Part shown: positions 39,624-49,103 of the stretch, one piece after another
Position numbering within the stretch: position 1 is the stretch's first letter
Layout of the letters: each line of letters begins with the position of its first letter
Source: Paraglaciecola sp. T6c
GTDB lineage: Bacteria > Pseudomonadota > Gammaproteobacteria > Enterobacterales > Alteromonadaceae
Direction: 5' to 3'
DNA length: 64,000 bases
NCBI RefSeq assembly: GCF_000014225.1
Contig: NC_008228.1
Span: forward strand, 5,084,001-5,148,000
Position numbers and translations under genes: made by a program
Notes under the pieces: model-generated
The model's input: only the letters and a program-made list of their open reading frames with translations
Databases searched by the model: none
What the model was told of the DNA's origin: nothing

Positions 39624-40086
39624 ATGGGTGATATTCTAAAACTCACGTTAAAACAAATTCTTAAAAGGGTGGAAATGCAGGATCAAATTCAGTTTATTGC
39701 TAGGATCTGTTACTTATGTGCGACCAATTATTTTACCCGACATAACTAGTTAAACTTTCCAAGAAGAGTTTTCAATAACTGATTTTGTCTCAAACTATGT
39801 CCCAATCCTTAAATAAAATAAAAAGAGTGTTACCGAATACATACACCCATTCGGGAGCATTTTTATCTTATAAATCAAAGGTCAAAAATTTAACCATGCC
39901 AAATGAGTACAACTTTTTAACAATTTCGGCACTTATCGAATAGCTCTGTAGCAAAAAAGAAACATTAAACGATGACTTATTGCCGACATCCCTTACATAG
40001 CGCGATCAGCAACATGGCCCACGTATTGCTTATAGGATGATCCCGAACTCCCTAAGTATGTACCCACTAACACAACAGGAAATCCA
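39624..40086. other. gene-free stretch between ilvC and the 110-residue protein gene
   Basis: About 460 AT-rich bases without a supported gene. CCGAAT and ATTCGG (around 39834-39855) form a short inverted repeat followed by GAGCATTTTTATC, terminator-like but far from any gene. AGGAAATCC just before 40087 is the ribosome-binding site of the next gene. Nothing else recognised. Confidence 0.45.
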
Positions 40087-40419
40087 ATGAGCGAAAGAAT
40101 CACTAGAATGACTAAAATGGGCGATTGGGTATTTGAAGTAAAAATGGTTAGAGCACTCAAAGTAGCCAACCATGGCGATCCCTATTCAGCTGTAGCTATG
40201 CTTACAGCAAATGGCGAGCAGATGTATATTGATACACAGCTTACCAAAGACAATGAAGAACTTTCTAAGAGCGACTTCTTAACCATTTACAAGTTCTGCG
40301 AATCATTAGATATGAAATATGTATCTTATGACCGGATGAAAAACGGGGTTCGTAGCTCAAAAGTAATTGAGATAGAACCGGCTAAAATTCAGCGTCCCGC
40401 TATTCGTTTAGTTAAGTAA
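40087..40419 (+). CDS. hypothetical 110-residue protein
   Basis: A small soluble protein with no signal peptide or membrane helix. It starts MSERITRMTKMGDWVFEVKM, has alternating strands and an acidic centre (KDNEELSKSDFLTIYKFCES) and a basic C-terminus. The ATG has a good AGGA upstream. It stands alone with gene-free DNA on both sides. I do not recognise the family and cannot propose a function. Confidence 0.7.
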   Translation: MSERITRMTKMGDWVFEVKMVRALKVANHGDPYSAVAMLTANGEQMYIDTQLTKDNEELSKSDFLTIYKFCESLDMKYVSYDRMKNGVRSSKVIEIEPAKIQRPAIRLVK

Positions 40420-40575
40420 ATCTTCAGAACTACCCACCGCTTCAGAAAATCTTAAAATCGTATTATCGACGTATTGCTTTCATTGTTAAGGATAACAATG
40501 AGGCACGTTGCATTGCGCCCCACTGCTTTTAACGACTCCCTTATTTACCATTACTCCCTCAAAACTGACTACGAC

Positions 40576-41223
40576 TTAATTCTTACTCATCGGAATAATT
40601 TTCAGCTCTACCCGACGATTTTTCTGACGACCAGCTTGAGTAGCATTATCTGCGATAGGAGTGTACTCGCCCATGCCCAAGGTCGAAACGCGTCTGTTAT
40701 CAACGCCGTTTTGGACTAAATAATTTTTAACGCTGTTTGCTCGTGCCTCAGATAAACGCTGGTTCATGTCATCGGCGCCAGTATTATCAGTATGCCCTTC
40801 TACCATCAATGTAGTTTTTTCATACTTGTTTATCACCAAAGCAACATCCTTTAGTACAGGATAAAAGCTACTGTCAACGCTGGCATTTCCAGAACTGAAT
40901 GTGATGCTGCCAGGCATGTATAGACGTAAAGTATCACCTTCTCTGTATACTTCTACACCGCTGTCGGCAAGCTCCTCACGGAACTCCTCCTCTTGCTTAT
41001 CCATGTAATTACCAATGGCTGAACCTGCTAGTGCACCTACCGCTGCCCCCCAAACATAACGGCTCTTATCGTTGTCACCAGTGCCTTTACCAATTAACGC
41101 ACCTACGATAGCGCCGATGCCTGCACCCTTTTGTGTATTCGATGCGCCGCCCATAGAATTCGACGCGCAACCACTTAATACTAGGCCCGATAGTGCTACA
41201 CCAATAACTAGTTTCTTGTACAT
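40576..41223 (-). CDS. OmpA-family lipoprotein (YiaD-like)
   Basis: A 215-residue outer-membrane lipoprotein. Signal peptide MYKKLVIGVALSGLVLSGC gives lipobox LSGC. A glycine-zipper region follows (GAGIGAIVGALIGKG and VWGAAVGALAGSAIGNYMD, about 33-73), then an OmpA C-terminal peptidoglycan-binding domain with VEGHTDNTGADDMNQRLSEARA and the arginine-rich NRRVELKI. The frame extends upstream to 41304, but the ATG at 41223 is preceded by AGGAGT five bases away and yields the lipoprotein signal. Confidence 0.93.
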   Translation of the reverse strand: MYKKLVIGVALSGLVLSGCASNSMGGASNTQKGAGIGAIVGALIGKGTGDNDKSRYVWGAAVGALAGSAIGNYMDKQEEEFREELADSGVEVYREGDTLRLYMPGSITFSSGNASVDSSFYPVLKDVALVINKYEKTTLMVEGHTDNTGADDMNQRLSEARANSVKNYLVQNGVDNRRVSTLGMGEYTPIADNATQAGRQKNRRVELKIIPMSKN

Positions 41224-41421
41224 CTGACACTCCTTATAAAACGTCTTTGACCTAACTTTGCAACTGCACTTCGCAAGGTAAAATTTATAATGTGAATTAT
41301 CCAACCTATAGCTGAACGATATATGAATGATTGAGAGAAAGCAGGAACTGTTCCAATGTAACCCCCGCGTATCATCTTTCGCATCTGGGGTTTAAATTGA
41401 TTGACTATTAGTTGGGTGAAA

Positions 41422-42654
41422 CTAAGTGTTGCTTTGGGGGCGTTCAGCAAACCAGAAAAACAAAGAGGTGATAACCCCGAAGGCTACGAACCCGACGGCG
41501 ATAGGGGTCATTGTCCTATCTATAAAGCTACCCACAAATACCGCGACAGGAACTGATACCATGCTACTTAACGACCCTATTATCGCTGCCCCAAGACCCG
41601 CGGTATCCCCCAGAGGTTGCATTGCCATAGAGTTGAGGTTTCCAAATAAAATACCAATGCAAAAGAACGCGGCAAATAAGATGCTGACTAAGCCATATAG
41701 TGGCGGAAGGCCTTGATATATTAGGCACATTGCAAGTAGCAAAGTGGTAAAACCTAACCAACCAAAGACAGCCCAGGTACACAATTTACGCATGCCTAAG
41801 CGCATGACTAACGTACCGTTAATAAATGAAGCAAAGCCGATAGAGAAAGCAAGCAAAGCAAAATACAGAGGAAAAAGCTCGCCTGTATCATAAATCACCT
41901 GAAAAACGGTTTGAGAGGCACTGATGTACGCCAGAAAACTCCCAAACACGAACCCCATTGCCAAGGTATAAAACATCACCATTTTATTGCTCAAGATATA
42001 GCGGCTAGAAATTGAGAGTTGCTTCCAGCTAAAGGGAACGCGTTTATCTTTAGGCAATGTTTCGGGCTGGCGACTAAAATACCAAATACCAGTAAGAAGA
42101 CCGATCACTAAAAAAGATGAGAATATATGCTGCCAAGAAAACCAAAATAAAATAGCTTGGCCAAAGCTGGGCGCGAGCATGGGCACCAAAATAAACACCA
42201 TCATGATAAAAGACATCACCCGGGCCATCGCTTCGCCTTTATACTGATCTCGTATAACGGCTAAAGCCGCGATCCGCGGTCCAGACACACCAAAAGCTTG
42301 TATTACTCGGCCCACTAAGAGCACGGTCAAAGACTCAGCGAACATACACACAACCGTACCCAAACCAAAAATAATCAGCCCGGTAATGATGGTAAAGCGG
42401 CGTCCCTTTGCGTCCGACACGGGGCCGAAATATAATTGGCCAAATGCCATGCCAATGAAAAATAGCGAAACGATTAGGTGCGTATCTTGTGGGTCAGTAA
42501 TCACCAAATCTAAAGCGATTTGATTCAACGCCGGCAACATGGCATCAATGCTTAAAGCCACCAAAGAAGTCATCAACGCCATCAGAGCCACAAACTCAAC
42601 TAACCCTAGGGCAGGTTTAACCTTAGCATCAGTAGTAAAGCGGGCGTTGGCCAT
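41422..42654 (-). CDS. Bcr/CflA family multidrug MFS transporter
   Basis: A 410-residue major facilitator with twelve predicted helices. The loop between helices 2 and 3 reads FGPVSDAKGRRFTI, the MFS signature, and the N-terminus SLVALSIDAMLPALNQIALDL is typical of the Bcr/CflA drug-proton antiporters. AAGGA precedes the ATG. A perfect small palindrome lies about 23 bases upstream and may be an operator. Confidence 0.9.
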   Translation of the reverse strand: MANARFTTDAKVKPALGLVEFVALMALMTSLVALSIDAMLPALNQIALDLVITDPQDTHLIVSLFFIGMAFGQLYFGPVSDAKGRRFTIITGLIIFGLGTVVCMFAESLTVLLVGRVIQAFGVSGPRIAALAVIRDQYKGEAMARVMSFIMMVFILVPMLAPSFGQAILFWFSWQHIFSSFLVIGLLTGIWYFSRQPETLPKDKRVPFSWKQLSISSRYILSNKMVMFYTLAMGFVFGSFLAYISASQTVFQVIYDTGELFPLYFALLAFSIGFASFINGTLVMRLGMRKLCTWAVFGWLGFTTLLLAMCLIYQGLPPLYGLVSILFAAFFCIGILFGNLNSMAMQPLGDTAGLGAAIIGSLSSMVSVPVAVFVGSFIDRTMTPIAVGFVAFGVITSLFFWFAERPQSNT

Positions 42655-42676
42655 GAGAATTCCTTTGTTAGACTAA

Positions 42677-42692
42677 ATGATAATTCTATCAT
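42677..42692. promoter_or_regulatory. small palindrome upstream of the Bcr/CflA gene
   Basis: ATGATA-ATTC-TATCAT is a perfect six-base inverted repeat with a four-base centre, 23 bases before the transporter start and likely in its promoter. It does not match a Fur box well. The binding protein is unknown. Confidence 0.35.
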
Positions 42693-42825
42693 CGACTGAA
42701 GTGTGACTTGAATGTTTTATCTGCTTTGATGGAAAATTAAGGTAAGAAATAGTGAACAAATTCAGAGGGTGTTGACCTTCATTACACGTGTTGTGCTGAT
42801 ATATCTGCGCCATAAAACGAAAAAT

Positions 42826-43368
42826 CTAATAAGGAATAATGATGCTTTGCGTGCTAGTACGACCACCTGCTTTTGTCACAATAAACAGACGCCCATAATC
42901 CTTCTCTGATAAATCATTTGCCTTACCGCCCATGGCGCGAATTAAGTCTGGTACAGTATTGCTGTGCCCAACCACCAGCACACTGCTTTGTTGTGCAATC
43001 CGCTCTATCAATTCCTTCGGGTGGCTAGGATCATATGAATTAATCAGTAAACCTTGTTGCTGTGCACTTTGCGTTGCAGTTTGCATGGTGCGCTTATAAT
43101 TTGTTGAATACACCGAGGTTAATGGCACATAACGAAAATACTCGGCCAATGCGGCTGCCCGCCTATACCCTATGTCAGTTAATGTGGGATCAGCACCGGT
43201 TTGCTTTTCAAAATGACGTACAAAATACCAACGCTGTAGTGATTGGCTCTCAACTAGGCCGCTTGCCGCAAAACTTGCATTGACCGTTGCATTTACTGCC
43301 ATGCTCAGAACCAATGCAATAAATAATGCTAGTCCCAAACGTAGGAATTTGTCTGTTTTGATCATCAC
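42826..43368 (-). CDS. exported histidine phosphatase (SixA/phosphoglycerate mutase-like)
   Basis: A 180-residue member of the histidine phosphatase superfamily with an N-terminal signal or anchor helix (about 9-35). The catalytic histidine is His52 in VRHFEKQ (a variant of the RHG motif), and the second active-site histidine is His135 in VVGHSNTVPDL. Substrate unknown. Its start overlaps the carbonic anhydrase stop by four bases. Translation could start at either of two adjacent ATG codons. Confidence 0.85.
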   Translation of the reverse strand: MMIKTDKFLRLGLALFIALVLSMAVNATVNASFAASGLVESQSLQRWYFVRHFEKQTGADPTLTDIGYRRAAALAEYFRYVPLTSVYSTNYKRTMQTATQSAQQQGLLINSYDPSHPKELIERIAQQSSVLVVGHSNTVPDLIRAMGGKANDLSEKDYGRLFIVTKAGGRTSTQSIIIPY

Positions 43369-43955
43369 GATCCTTGCTTCGCTAAATCTTTAATTCGGCC
43401 ATTTCTGAGGCTGTATATCCAACTATGAATGCGTATTTTTTGCCCTCGGGTTTGTGCGTCTTTGAAAATATTGCTGCGACGAATATTATTAGCTTGCTCG
43501 ATGACATTTAATTCACACAATCTCGCCGAACGCTGCTCGTCTGAAAGTGTTGCTAGCTCTTCTTTATGGACTGTCGCGATATCTTTTATGTGCCCAAGCC
43601 AGTTATCAATTAGCCCCAATTGTTGGTCTCGTAGTGCAGCGTCAATCCCACCGCAGCCATAATGGCCACACACAATGACATGTTTTACGTTAAGTACTTC
43701 AATTGCGTATTGCAGAACCGACAAACAATTGAAGTCGGTGTGCACCACCAAATTCGCCACATTGCGGTGAACGAAGATATCTCCAGGCACCAAGCCTAAA
43801 AGCTGATTAGCTGGCACGCGACTGTCGGAACAGCCAATCCAAAGATACTCAGGCGTTTGACGCTTAGAAAGCTTGTCGAAAAAGTCTGGGTCAGCTTCTT
43901 TCATACCTTGTGACCAAACTTTGTTGTTCTCAAGCAGCTGTTTTATATCGCTCAT
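43365..43955 (-). CDS. can: beta-class carbonic anhydrase
   Basis: Zinc enzyme that interconverts CO2 and bicarbonate. The 196-residue protein keeps all zinc ligands at the same positions as E. coli Can: Cys42 and Asp44 in GCSDSR, His98 and Cys101 in GHYGCGG. It is in the middle of a three-gene run (EamA permease, can, histidine phosphatase) joined by four-base overlaps at both ends. Confidence 0.95.
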   Translation of the reverse strand: MSDIKQLLENNKVWSQGMKEADPDFFDKLSKRQTPEYLWIGCSDSRVPANQLLGLVPGDIFVHRNVANLVVHTDFNCLSVLQYAIEVLNVKHVIVCGHYGCGGIDAALRDQQLGLIDNWLGHIKDIATVHKEELATLSDEQRSARLCELNVIEQANNIRRSNIFKDAQTRGQKIRIHSWIYSLRNGRIKDLAKQGS

Positions 43956-44848
43956 ACACCCTCGCTGAAACGTTTTATCGGTAACTTACCCATAGCGATA
44001 GCATTACCCAAAATGACAAACAGTACCCCAAGCACAGAAGCGAAATACCATTGATACCCTTCGAATAGAGTGGAAACAACCAAGGCCACTATAGGGTACA
44101 CCAGCGCTACATAGGCAGTTTTGTCAGAACCCATTTGCCGAATCAGTTTCATATATGCGCCAAAAGCTATGACTGAGCCGAAAAGCGTTAAGTAGGTCAA
44201 TGCCGCGTAATACTGCCAATGACTTGGCAATGTCCACGTTGCGCCGCTTAACAGAGCAAAGGTATAAATACCCAAAGCACCATAACTCATTGCCCAAAAA
44301 TTCATTTGGATAACAGGCGTACCATAATCAAGAATACGCTCCGATATTACATTGCCAAACCCGGCGAATAAAAATGAAGCCAAAGCTAACGCAATTCCTA
44401 AAGCGAGTACCGTATCAGCCTTCACCTGAGAAAACTCAGGATAAAAAATAAAGCCCATGCCTAACATGCCAAACGCAGCTCCAATGACCACTTCCATGCG
44501 TATCGGCTTTTTAAGGATGACTCTTCGCAAAACCACATTAATGTAAATCATGCCCGAACTCATCAAAGCCACCAGCGCGCTAATAATGTATTGCTGGCTC
44601 AAATACAGCAAACTATATTCTAAGCCATACAAGCACAGTCCTGCAGAAGCCATCTTGATATGTAAGTGAAGGGGTAGGCGCAGCGAAAGGCCTTTTATTA
44701 CGCAGTACCCCCCTAAAATAGCGGCAGCTAAAGTAAAGCGAATAGCCACAGACAAAACAGGATTAATTTCACCTAATTGAAAGGTAATAGCGATCCACGT
44801 TGTACCCCATATCAAAGCAACTGTTGAAAACAAGATTGAATTTGACAA
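43952..44848 (-). CDS. EamA/DMT family transporter
   Basis: A 298-residue protein with ten predicted helices in two EamA repeats; the first begins STVALIWGTTWIAITFQLGEINPVLSVAIRF, typical of the drug/metabolite transporter superfamily. Substrate unknown. It is the first gene of an overlapping operon with can and the histidine phosphatase, and diverges from the M20 peptidase gene. Confidence 0.88.
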   Translation of the reverse strand: MSNSILFSTVALIWGTTWIAITFQLGEINPVLSVAIRFTLAAAILGGYCVIKGLSLRLPLHLHIKMASAGLCLYGLEYSLLYLSQQYIISALVALMSSGMIYINVVLRRVILKKPIRMEVVIGAAFGMLGMGFIFYPEFSQVKADTVLALGIALALASFLFAGFGNVISERILDYGTPVIQMNFWAMSYGALGIYTFALLSGATWTLPSHWQYYAALTYLTLFGSVIAFGAYMKLIRQMGSDKTAYVALVYPIVALVVSTLFEGYQWYFASVLGVLFVILGNAIAMGKLPIKRFSEGV

Positions 44849-44921
44849 CTAGATCCCCTGAATCAGATAGCGTTATACTGGCTGGCGATTCTAACTTTAA
44901 ACGGACAATAAGTGGCGCAAT

Positions 44922-46385
44922 ATGAAAAAAATAATAATAAGTTTTGCGGTTTTACTATTGGTACTGTGTGGCGTTTTATTTTACCGCGCTAGCAGCTTTT
45001 TTGAGAATAAACAGTACGTAGTCGATGCGCCTATGATTCCAGTCACTGTTGATGAGCAAGCCGTGTTATCTCGGTTCAGCAAAGCGATTCAGATCCCTAC
45101 TATTTCCTTTGACGATCGCAGTCAATTTGACCAAGACGCGTTCATTGCCTTTCAAGATTATCTAAAAGAGAATTTCCCACGGGTTCATCAACACGCTGAA
45201 CTTACAGTCATCAATGATTTCAGTTTGCTTTACCACCTAAAGGGCAGTGACCCAAGCCTAAAACCTGCGCTATTTATGGGCCATATGGATGTAGTACCGG
45301 TCGACGAGGCAACAGCAAACCAATGGGAGCAAGCACCATTTAGTGGCAAGGTGGTTGACGGCACCATTTGGGGCCGAGGCACAATAGACGACAAAATCAG
45401 TGTGGTAGCCCTGATGGAGTCAATGGAGATGCTGCTTGAACAGAATATTCAGCCTAAACGCAGCATTTACTATGCATTTGGTCACGATGAAGAAGCCGGC
45501 GGGAAAGATGGCGCGCGCAAAATTGCTGACTTTCTAGCGACACAAAATGTCGAGTTCGAATTTGTACTAGATGAAGGCGGCGTAGTCACCCAAGATATGC
45601 TGCCCGGTGTGACCGAGCCTGTTGCCGTTATTGGTATTGCGGAGAAAGGCTTCGTTAATTTACGTTTGACGGTTAACGCGCCAGGAGGGCATTCTTCACA
45701 ACCTCCTGAACATACCGCTGCCGGTATTCTCGCCCAAGCTATTGTAAAAGTAGAAGCAGCCCCATTTGCTACAGACATGCGCTTTATTCAAGATACCTTT
45801 AAGCACATAGGTTTCGCGACCGATTTAGCCACTCGATTGCCTATGTCTAACTTGTGGCTGTTTTCGCCAGCAGTTGAAAGTATGATGCTAAAAAGCCCCA
45901 GTTCAGCTGCGAGTATTCGCACCACTACGGCGGTCACTATGCTCAAAGGCAGCTCTAAATCGAATATTTTGCCTACTGAAGCACAAGCAGTGGTGAACTT
46001 TAGAATTTTACCCGGCGACACCATAGACAGCGTCACGCAACATATCACTCGCGCCATAGACGACCCCAGAGTCAACATTGAGGCCTTTATGACTAATGAA
46101 GCATCACCGGTATCGTCCACCGAAAGCTACGGTTATAAATTGATTGAGCAAACTATTCGTCGCTTAGATCAAAACCTGCTTGTCGCGCCGTATTTAGTCC
46201 AAGGCGGAACGGATGCCTCTAATTTCTATGGACTATCGGACAATGTATATCGATTTATGATGGTGCGCCTTAACCCGAAAACCATGAAACGTTTTCACGG
46301 AGTAAATGAGCAAATATTGGTTAAAGATTATATCCAAGCGATTCAATTTTATTACGCAATGGTTGAGCAGGCGGCACAAGGCTAA
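44922..46385 (+). CDS. M20 family metallopeptidase (carboxypeptidase S-like)
   Basis: A 487-residue di-zinc peptidase with an N-terminal membrane anchor (about 3-23). Metal and catalytic motifs are GHMDVVP, GRGTIDDK, FGHDEEAGG and the C-terminal FHGVNEQI; the dimerisation (lid) domain runs about 240-390. The length and motifs match the CPS/PM20D1 group, which hydrolyses peptides or N-acyl amino acids. The active site should face the periplasm. It is convergent with the 631-residue membrane protein gene. Confidence 0.9.
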   Translation: MKKIIISFAVLLLVLCGVLFYRASSFFENKQYVVDAPMIPVTVDEQAVLSRFSKAIQIPTISFDDRSQFDQDAFIAFQDYLKENFPRVHQHAELTVINDFSLLYHLKGSDPSLKPALFMGHMDVVPVDEATANQWEQAPFSGKVVDGTIWGRGTIDDKISVVALMESMEMLLEQNIQPKRSIYYAFGHDEEAGGKDGARKIADFLATQNVEFEFVLDEGGVVTQDMLPGVTEPVAVIGIAEKGFVNLRLTVNAPGGHSSQPPEHTAAGILAQAIVKVEAAPFATDMRFIQDTFKHIGFATDLATRLPMSNLWLFSPAVESMMLKSPSSAASIRTTTAVTMLKGSSKSNILPTEAQAVVNFRILPGDTIDSVTQHITRAIDDPRVNIEAFMTNEASPVSSTESYGYKLIEQTIRRLDQNLLVAPYLVQGGTDASNFYGLSDNVYRFMMVRLNPKTMKRFHGVNEQILVKDYIQAIQFYYAMVEQAAQG

Positions 46386-46414
46386 CCTGCTTATCCTGTT
46401 AAACCATGTGTAAT

Positions 46415-48310
46415 TTAAGACGACTCGTTAGGGTCGTCTTGGCGCAGTTTACCGGCCGCTTGCTCCTCAAGCTTGCGTTTTTCCGCTTCGCTTGTCTCAC
46501 CCTCTAATCGCTCAGGCTTCGCTCGGCTTGCTTCGTTCACCCGATAGATATTTTCAGCGCTGGATAAATCTTGTTCATTGGTGATCGAAGCAATGGCTTC
46601 ACGCTTGCGTAAAAACTGGGTAATTTCCCCAACAATGCCTTGTAGCTCTTGGTTGTTCTTGTCCATTTGCATGACATAACGTGGCATTTCCAAGTTTTTA
46701 GTACCCGTAGTAGCAAAGGTTGATGTCATGACGCGAGAGGTAATGATCCAAGGTGTAATGGAGCTGCGTACCACGACATTTTCAGAGCGGGTTGAATCAT
46801 GAATCGACATGCCAGTAGAGACCTTACTTTCGGTAAATGTCCCCTCCGTTTTCATCCACATTAGCAGGCTACTGAATTGCATTTCAGACCAAAATAAATG
46901 TGTGCCTCTGGCCAAAATAGTCGCCCCTGCAGAGACGGTTAACCAACTAAACAGCAGAACCAGAAATCCGCTTAGCTGCAAGCCAAATGCTTGCAAAATT
47001 ACGTCAACCCGAGCTTGGCTTAAGCCGTCCATGTTCATTAGCTGCTGAGCCATAAATTGATACAACTGATATCCATCTTGCACAGTAAAAAAGAATAACA
47101 AAGCGCCGACAAATATCATGACTTGCGCGGCAACCGTTGCCAGAAGGCGAAACGCTTTAAACTTCTCGCTAAAGGTTAACTGACTGTACTCTGGCTGCGT
47201 TTCAATAAGCAATTTTCCCTTAAAACTGCCCTTGCCTTGGCTTTGCTCTTGTAGCTTAGGATCAAATTCTTGATACATGCGATTGGGAATTTCTTTATAG
47301 CGACGATTAGCTAAAACGATGTTTTCAATATTGATAAATATTTCATTCGGATGCACCGACTCTTGCAAATTTTCACGAAATTCACTTACTTCTGTGCTCG
47401 GGTTTGCCAGCGCCAAACGCTCACGAATCATGACCCAGGACAAAGCGATAACAGCCAAGACGAGTACGATCAGTAGCAATAAGTTCCACCATGCATCGAA
47501 CGCTACAACATCGGCTAGTACCTGCTGTACATCCTGAGCTGTGCTGCCATCCAATTGGTTGTAAGCAAAACCGATAGCAATCGGCACCACAATGGCAAAC
47601 ACAAGCAATTTCGCTAGGCTGGCAGCCGTCTTCGCTTGTAACTTGCGCATGTTCGGCGCGGCTAGTGAATGCGATGTGCCTCGCCACTGGGCGATCAAAT
47701 ACACTAGCAACAATACAGATAGAATAGGGGTAATAATGACACCCGCATTACCCACTAAACCAGATACCGACACAAAGTAAGCCGCGCCAAATGCGATTAA
47801 CCCAACGATGGTGGCACACACTAAACCGCCCAACTCCTGTACAAAATTGCGGATCGGGTAGGGGCTAAATATTAAGCGAGGCAATAGGGTATGAATAAGG
47901 CGCGCAATCCAGCCTTCTGGCTCAGTAAAGGTGGCATTTTTTCGCCCCATTAACATGGATTCTAATTCTTGTGCGTCATAGGCCGTTTGTAAGCGTTCAC
48001 GCTGAGCGTTTTGCTTTTCACTCGAATTATGATTGTAAGCAAGAGAAGTAGGCACGGAGCGCCCAACAAAATACTTAAACAGTTGAAACAAACCTATACC
48101 GGCATGCCGCAAGCCCAAGGTAAGAAGTGCTAAACCCAGTAATGCATTCACCCAAGCTAACACCATGTCTGTCTTTAAGTCTTCTGCCACGCCTAAAAGC
48201 GCAATGACCCCAAGTACGACAATCGCCACACCACTGACCGCCTTAGCCAAACCTTCAGGTTTAAATGGGTTACTGATCCCTAAGGTATTGGTACCAAAAT
48301 CATATGCCAT
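46415..48310 (-). CDS. large polytopic membrane protein of unknown function
   Basis: A 631-residue protein with about eight hydrophobic helices: roughly 24-44, 50-72, 164-185, 192-210, 232-252, 276-296, 390-412 and 442-466. Between helices 2 and 3 and between 6 and 7 are long polar regions of 90 residues or so. The C-terminal 160 residues are soluble, with a Ser/Thr-rich stretch (STGMSIHDSTRSENVVVRSS) and a highly charged end (KPERLEGETSEAEKRKLEEQ). AGGATG precedes the ATG. I do not recognise any family. It stands alone between convergent and same-strand neighbours. Confidence 0.8.
   Translation of the reverse strand: MAYDFGTNTLGISNPFKPEGLAKAVSGVAIVVLGVIALLGVAEDLKTDMVLAWVNALLGLALLTLGLRHAGIGLFQLFKYFVGRSVPTSLAYNHNSSEKQNAQRERLQTAYDAQELESMLMGRKNATFTEPEGWIARLIHTLLPRLIFSPYPIRNFVQELGGLVCATIVGLIAFGAAYFVSVSGLVGNAGVIITPILSVLLLVYLIAQWRGTSHSLAAPNMRKLQAKTAASLAKLLVFAIVVPIAIGFAYNQLDGSTAQDVQQVLADVVAFDAWWNLLLLIVLVLAVIALSWVMIRERLALANPSTEVSEFRENLQESVHPNEIFINIENIVLANRRYKEIPNRMYQEFDPKLQEQSQGKGSFKGKLLIETQPEYSQLTFSEKFKAFRLLATVAAQVMIFVGALLFFFTVQDGYQLYQFMAQQLMNMDGLSQARVDVILQAFGLQLSGFLVLLFSWLTVSAGATILARGTHLFWSEMQFSSLLMWMKTEGTFTESKVSTGMSIHDSTRSENVVVRSSITPWIITSRVMTSTFATTGTKNLEMPRYVMQMDKNNQELQGIVGEITQFLRKREAIASITNEQDLSSAENIYRVNEASRAKPERLEGETSEAEKRKLEEQAAGKLRQDDPNESS
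46417..46440. terminator. hairpin overlapping the end of the 631-residue protein gene
   Basis: AAGACGAC (46417-46424) and GTCGTCTT (46433-46440) form a perfect eight-base stem that includes the last codons and stop of the leftward gene. T-tracts are short on both strands, so terminator activity is uncertain. It sits between convergent genes. Confidence 0.4.
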
Positions 48311-48551
48311 TGCAATACATCCTTTTAAATGTTCGTAGTTTTTGTACTATTTTTCAGAAACTTAAAGACTATTGACTGTCGATACAAGTCTTAGTTTCAT
48401 TAAGACCTATAAAGACGGGTGCCGGGCGCTAAGACGAGAGTCTAATCGCAGCGACAATATAATTGAGACTCAGTTGAAAGAATGAGGTGCTTAATTTGAG
48501 ACGGTTAACGTGAGGTGGGCATAGAACACAACCACCTCGGATATTAGAATA

Positions 48552-49040
48552 TTAAGATGCTTTGCGCGTAGCAAGTAAAGCTGCATATGCGTCTGCAAAC
48601 CCTTCAAGTGACAAGGGTAAGGTTAGTTGCTTACTTTTTTCTAACGCGAATGCGACCTTTGCGACTCGACCACCACGCATTTCCGCAAACAAAGTTTTAT
48701 CGATTTTAATCACGCTTTGACATGCCACAGATGTGCACTGAGACAAGGCAACTTGAATAGCATTGTTATCATCAATCTTAATGCCAACGCCGCTGCTTTT
48801 ATTCAAATTTGGTGGCATACGTAGCATTAAAACGGGAAAGCTGTTCGACATAGAGAAATTTATGTTGGCACCCAGCAAGACCTTCGTTCCCTCAGGATCC
48901 ATCGCCACCAACTGACTAACAGAACAATTTCCGTGCTCGCCACACAGTAAACTCCACGAACCAAAATTCTGCTTACTCTGTGCTTGTACCGCACTAGAAA
49001 TGCTTATGCCGAGAATAAAAAAAGCAAAAATAAAACGCAT
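48552..49040 (-). CDS. invasion-associated locus B (IalB)-like secreted protein
   Basis: A 162-residue protein with a signal peptide ending SAVQAQ. The mature part has FGSWSLLCG, paired cysteines (CGEHGNC and CTSVACQ), and the IalB-like IKIDKTLFAEMRGGRVAKVAFALE block. IalB-domain proteins are periplasmic and of unclear function despite the name. The frame reaches a TTG at 49061, but the ATG at 49040 has GGAG upstream and starts the signal peptide properly. Confidence 0.8.
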   Translation of the reverse strand: MRFIFAFFILGISISSAVQAQSKQNFGSWSLLCGEHGNCSVSQLVAMDPEGTKVLLGANINFSMSNSFPVLMLRMPPNLNKSSGVGIKIDDNNAIQVALSQCTSVACQSVIKIDKTLFAEMRGGRVAKVAFALEKSKQLTLPLSLEGFADAYAALLATRKAS

Positions 49041-49060
49041 TACACAACTCCGTTTAGGCA

Positions 49061-49089
49061 AAAAAAAGAGGAGCCATCGCTCCTCTTTT
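49061..49089 (-). terminator. intrinsic terminator after the NIDO/PEP-CTERM gene
   Basis: Read leftward, a perfect eleven-base stem AAAAGAGGAGC / GCTCCTCTTTT with a four-base loop is followed by seven T residues, 15 bases after the stop of the PEP-CTERM-like gene. Confidence 0.9.
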
Positions 49090-49103
49090 CAATCGATAAA
49101 GTC

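Noticed and set aside
42671..42695. Possible Fur box upstream of the Bcr/CflA gene
   Set aside because: Only one half (ATGATAAT) fits; the other half does not follow the Fur 7-1-7 pattern.
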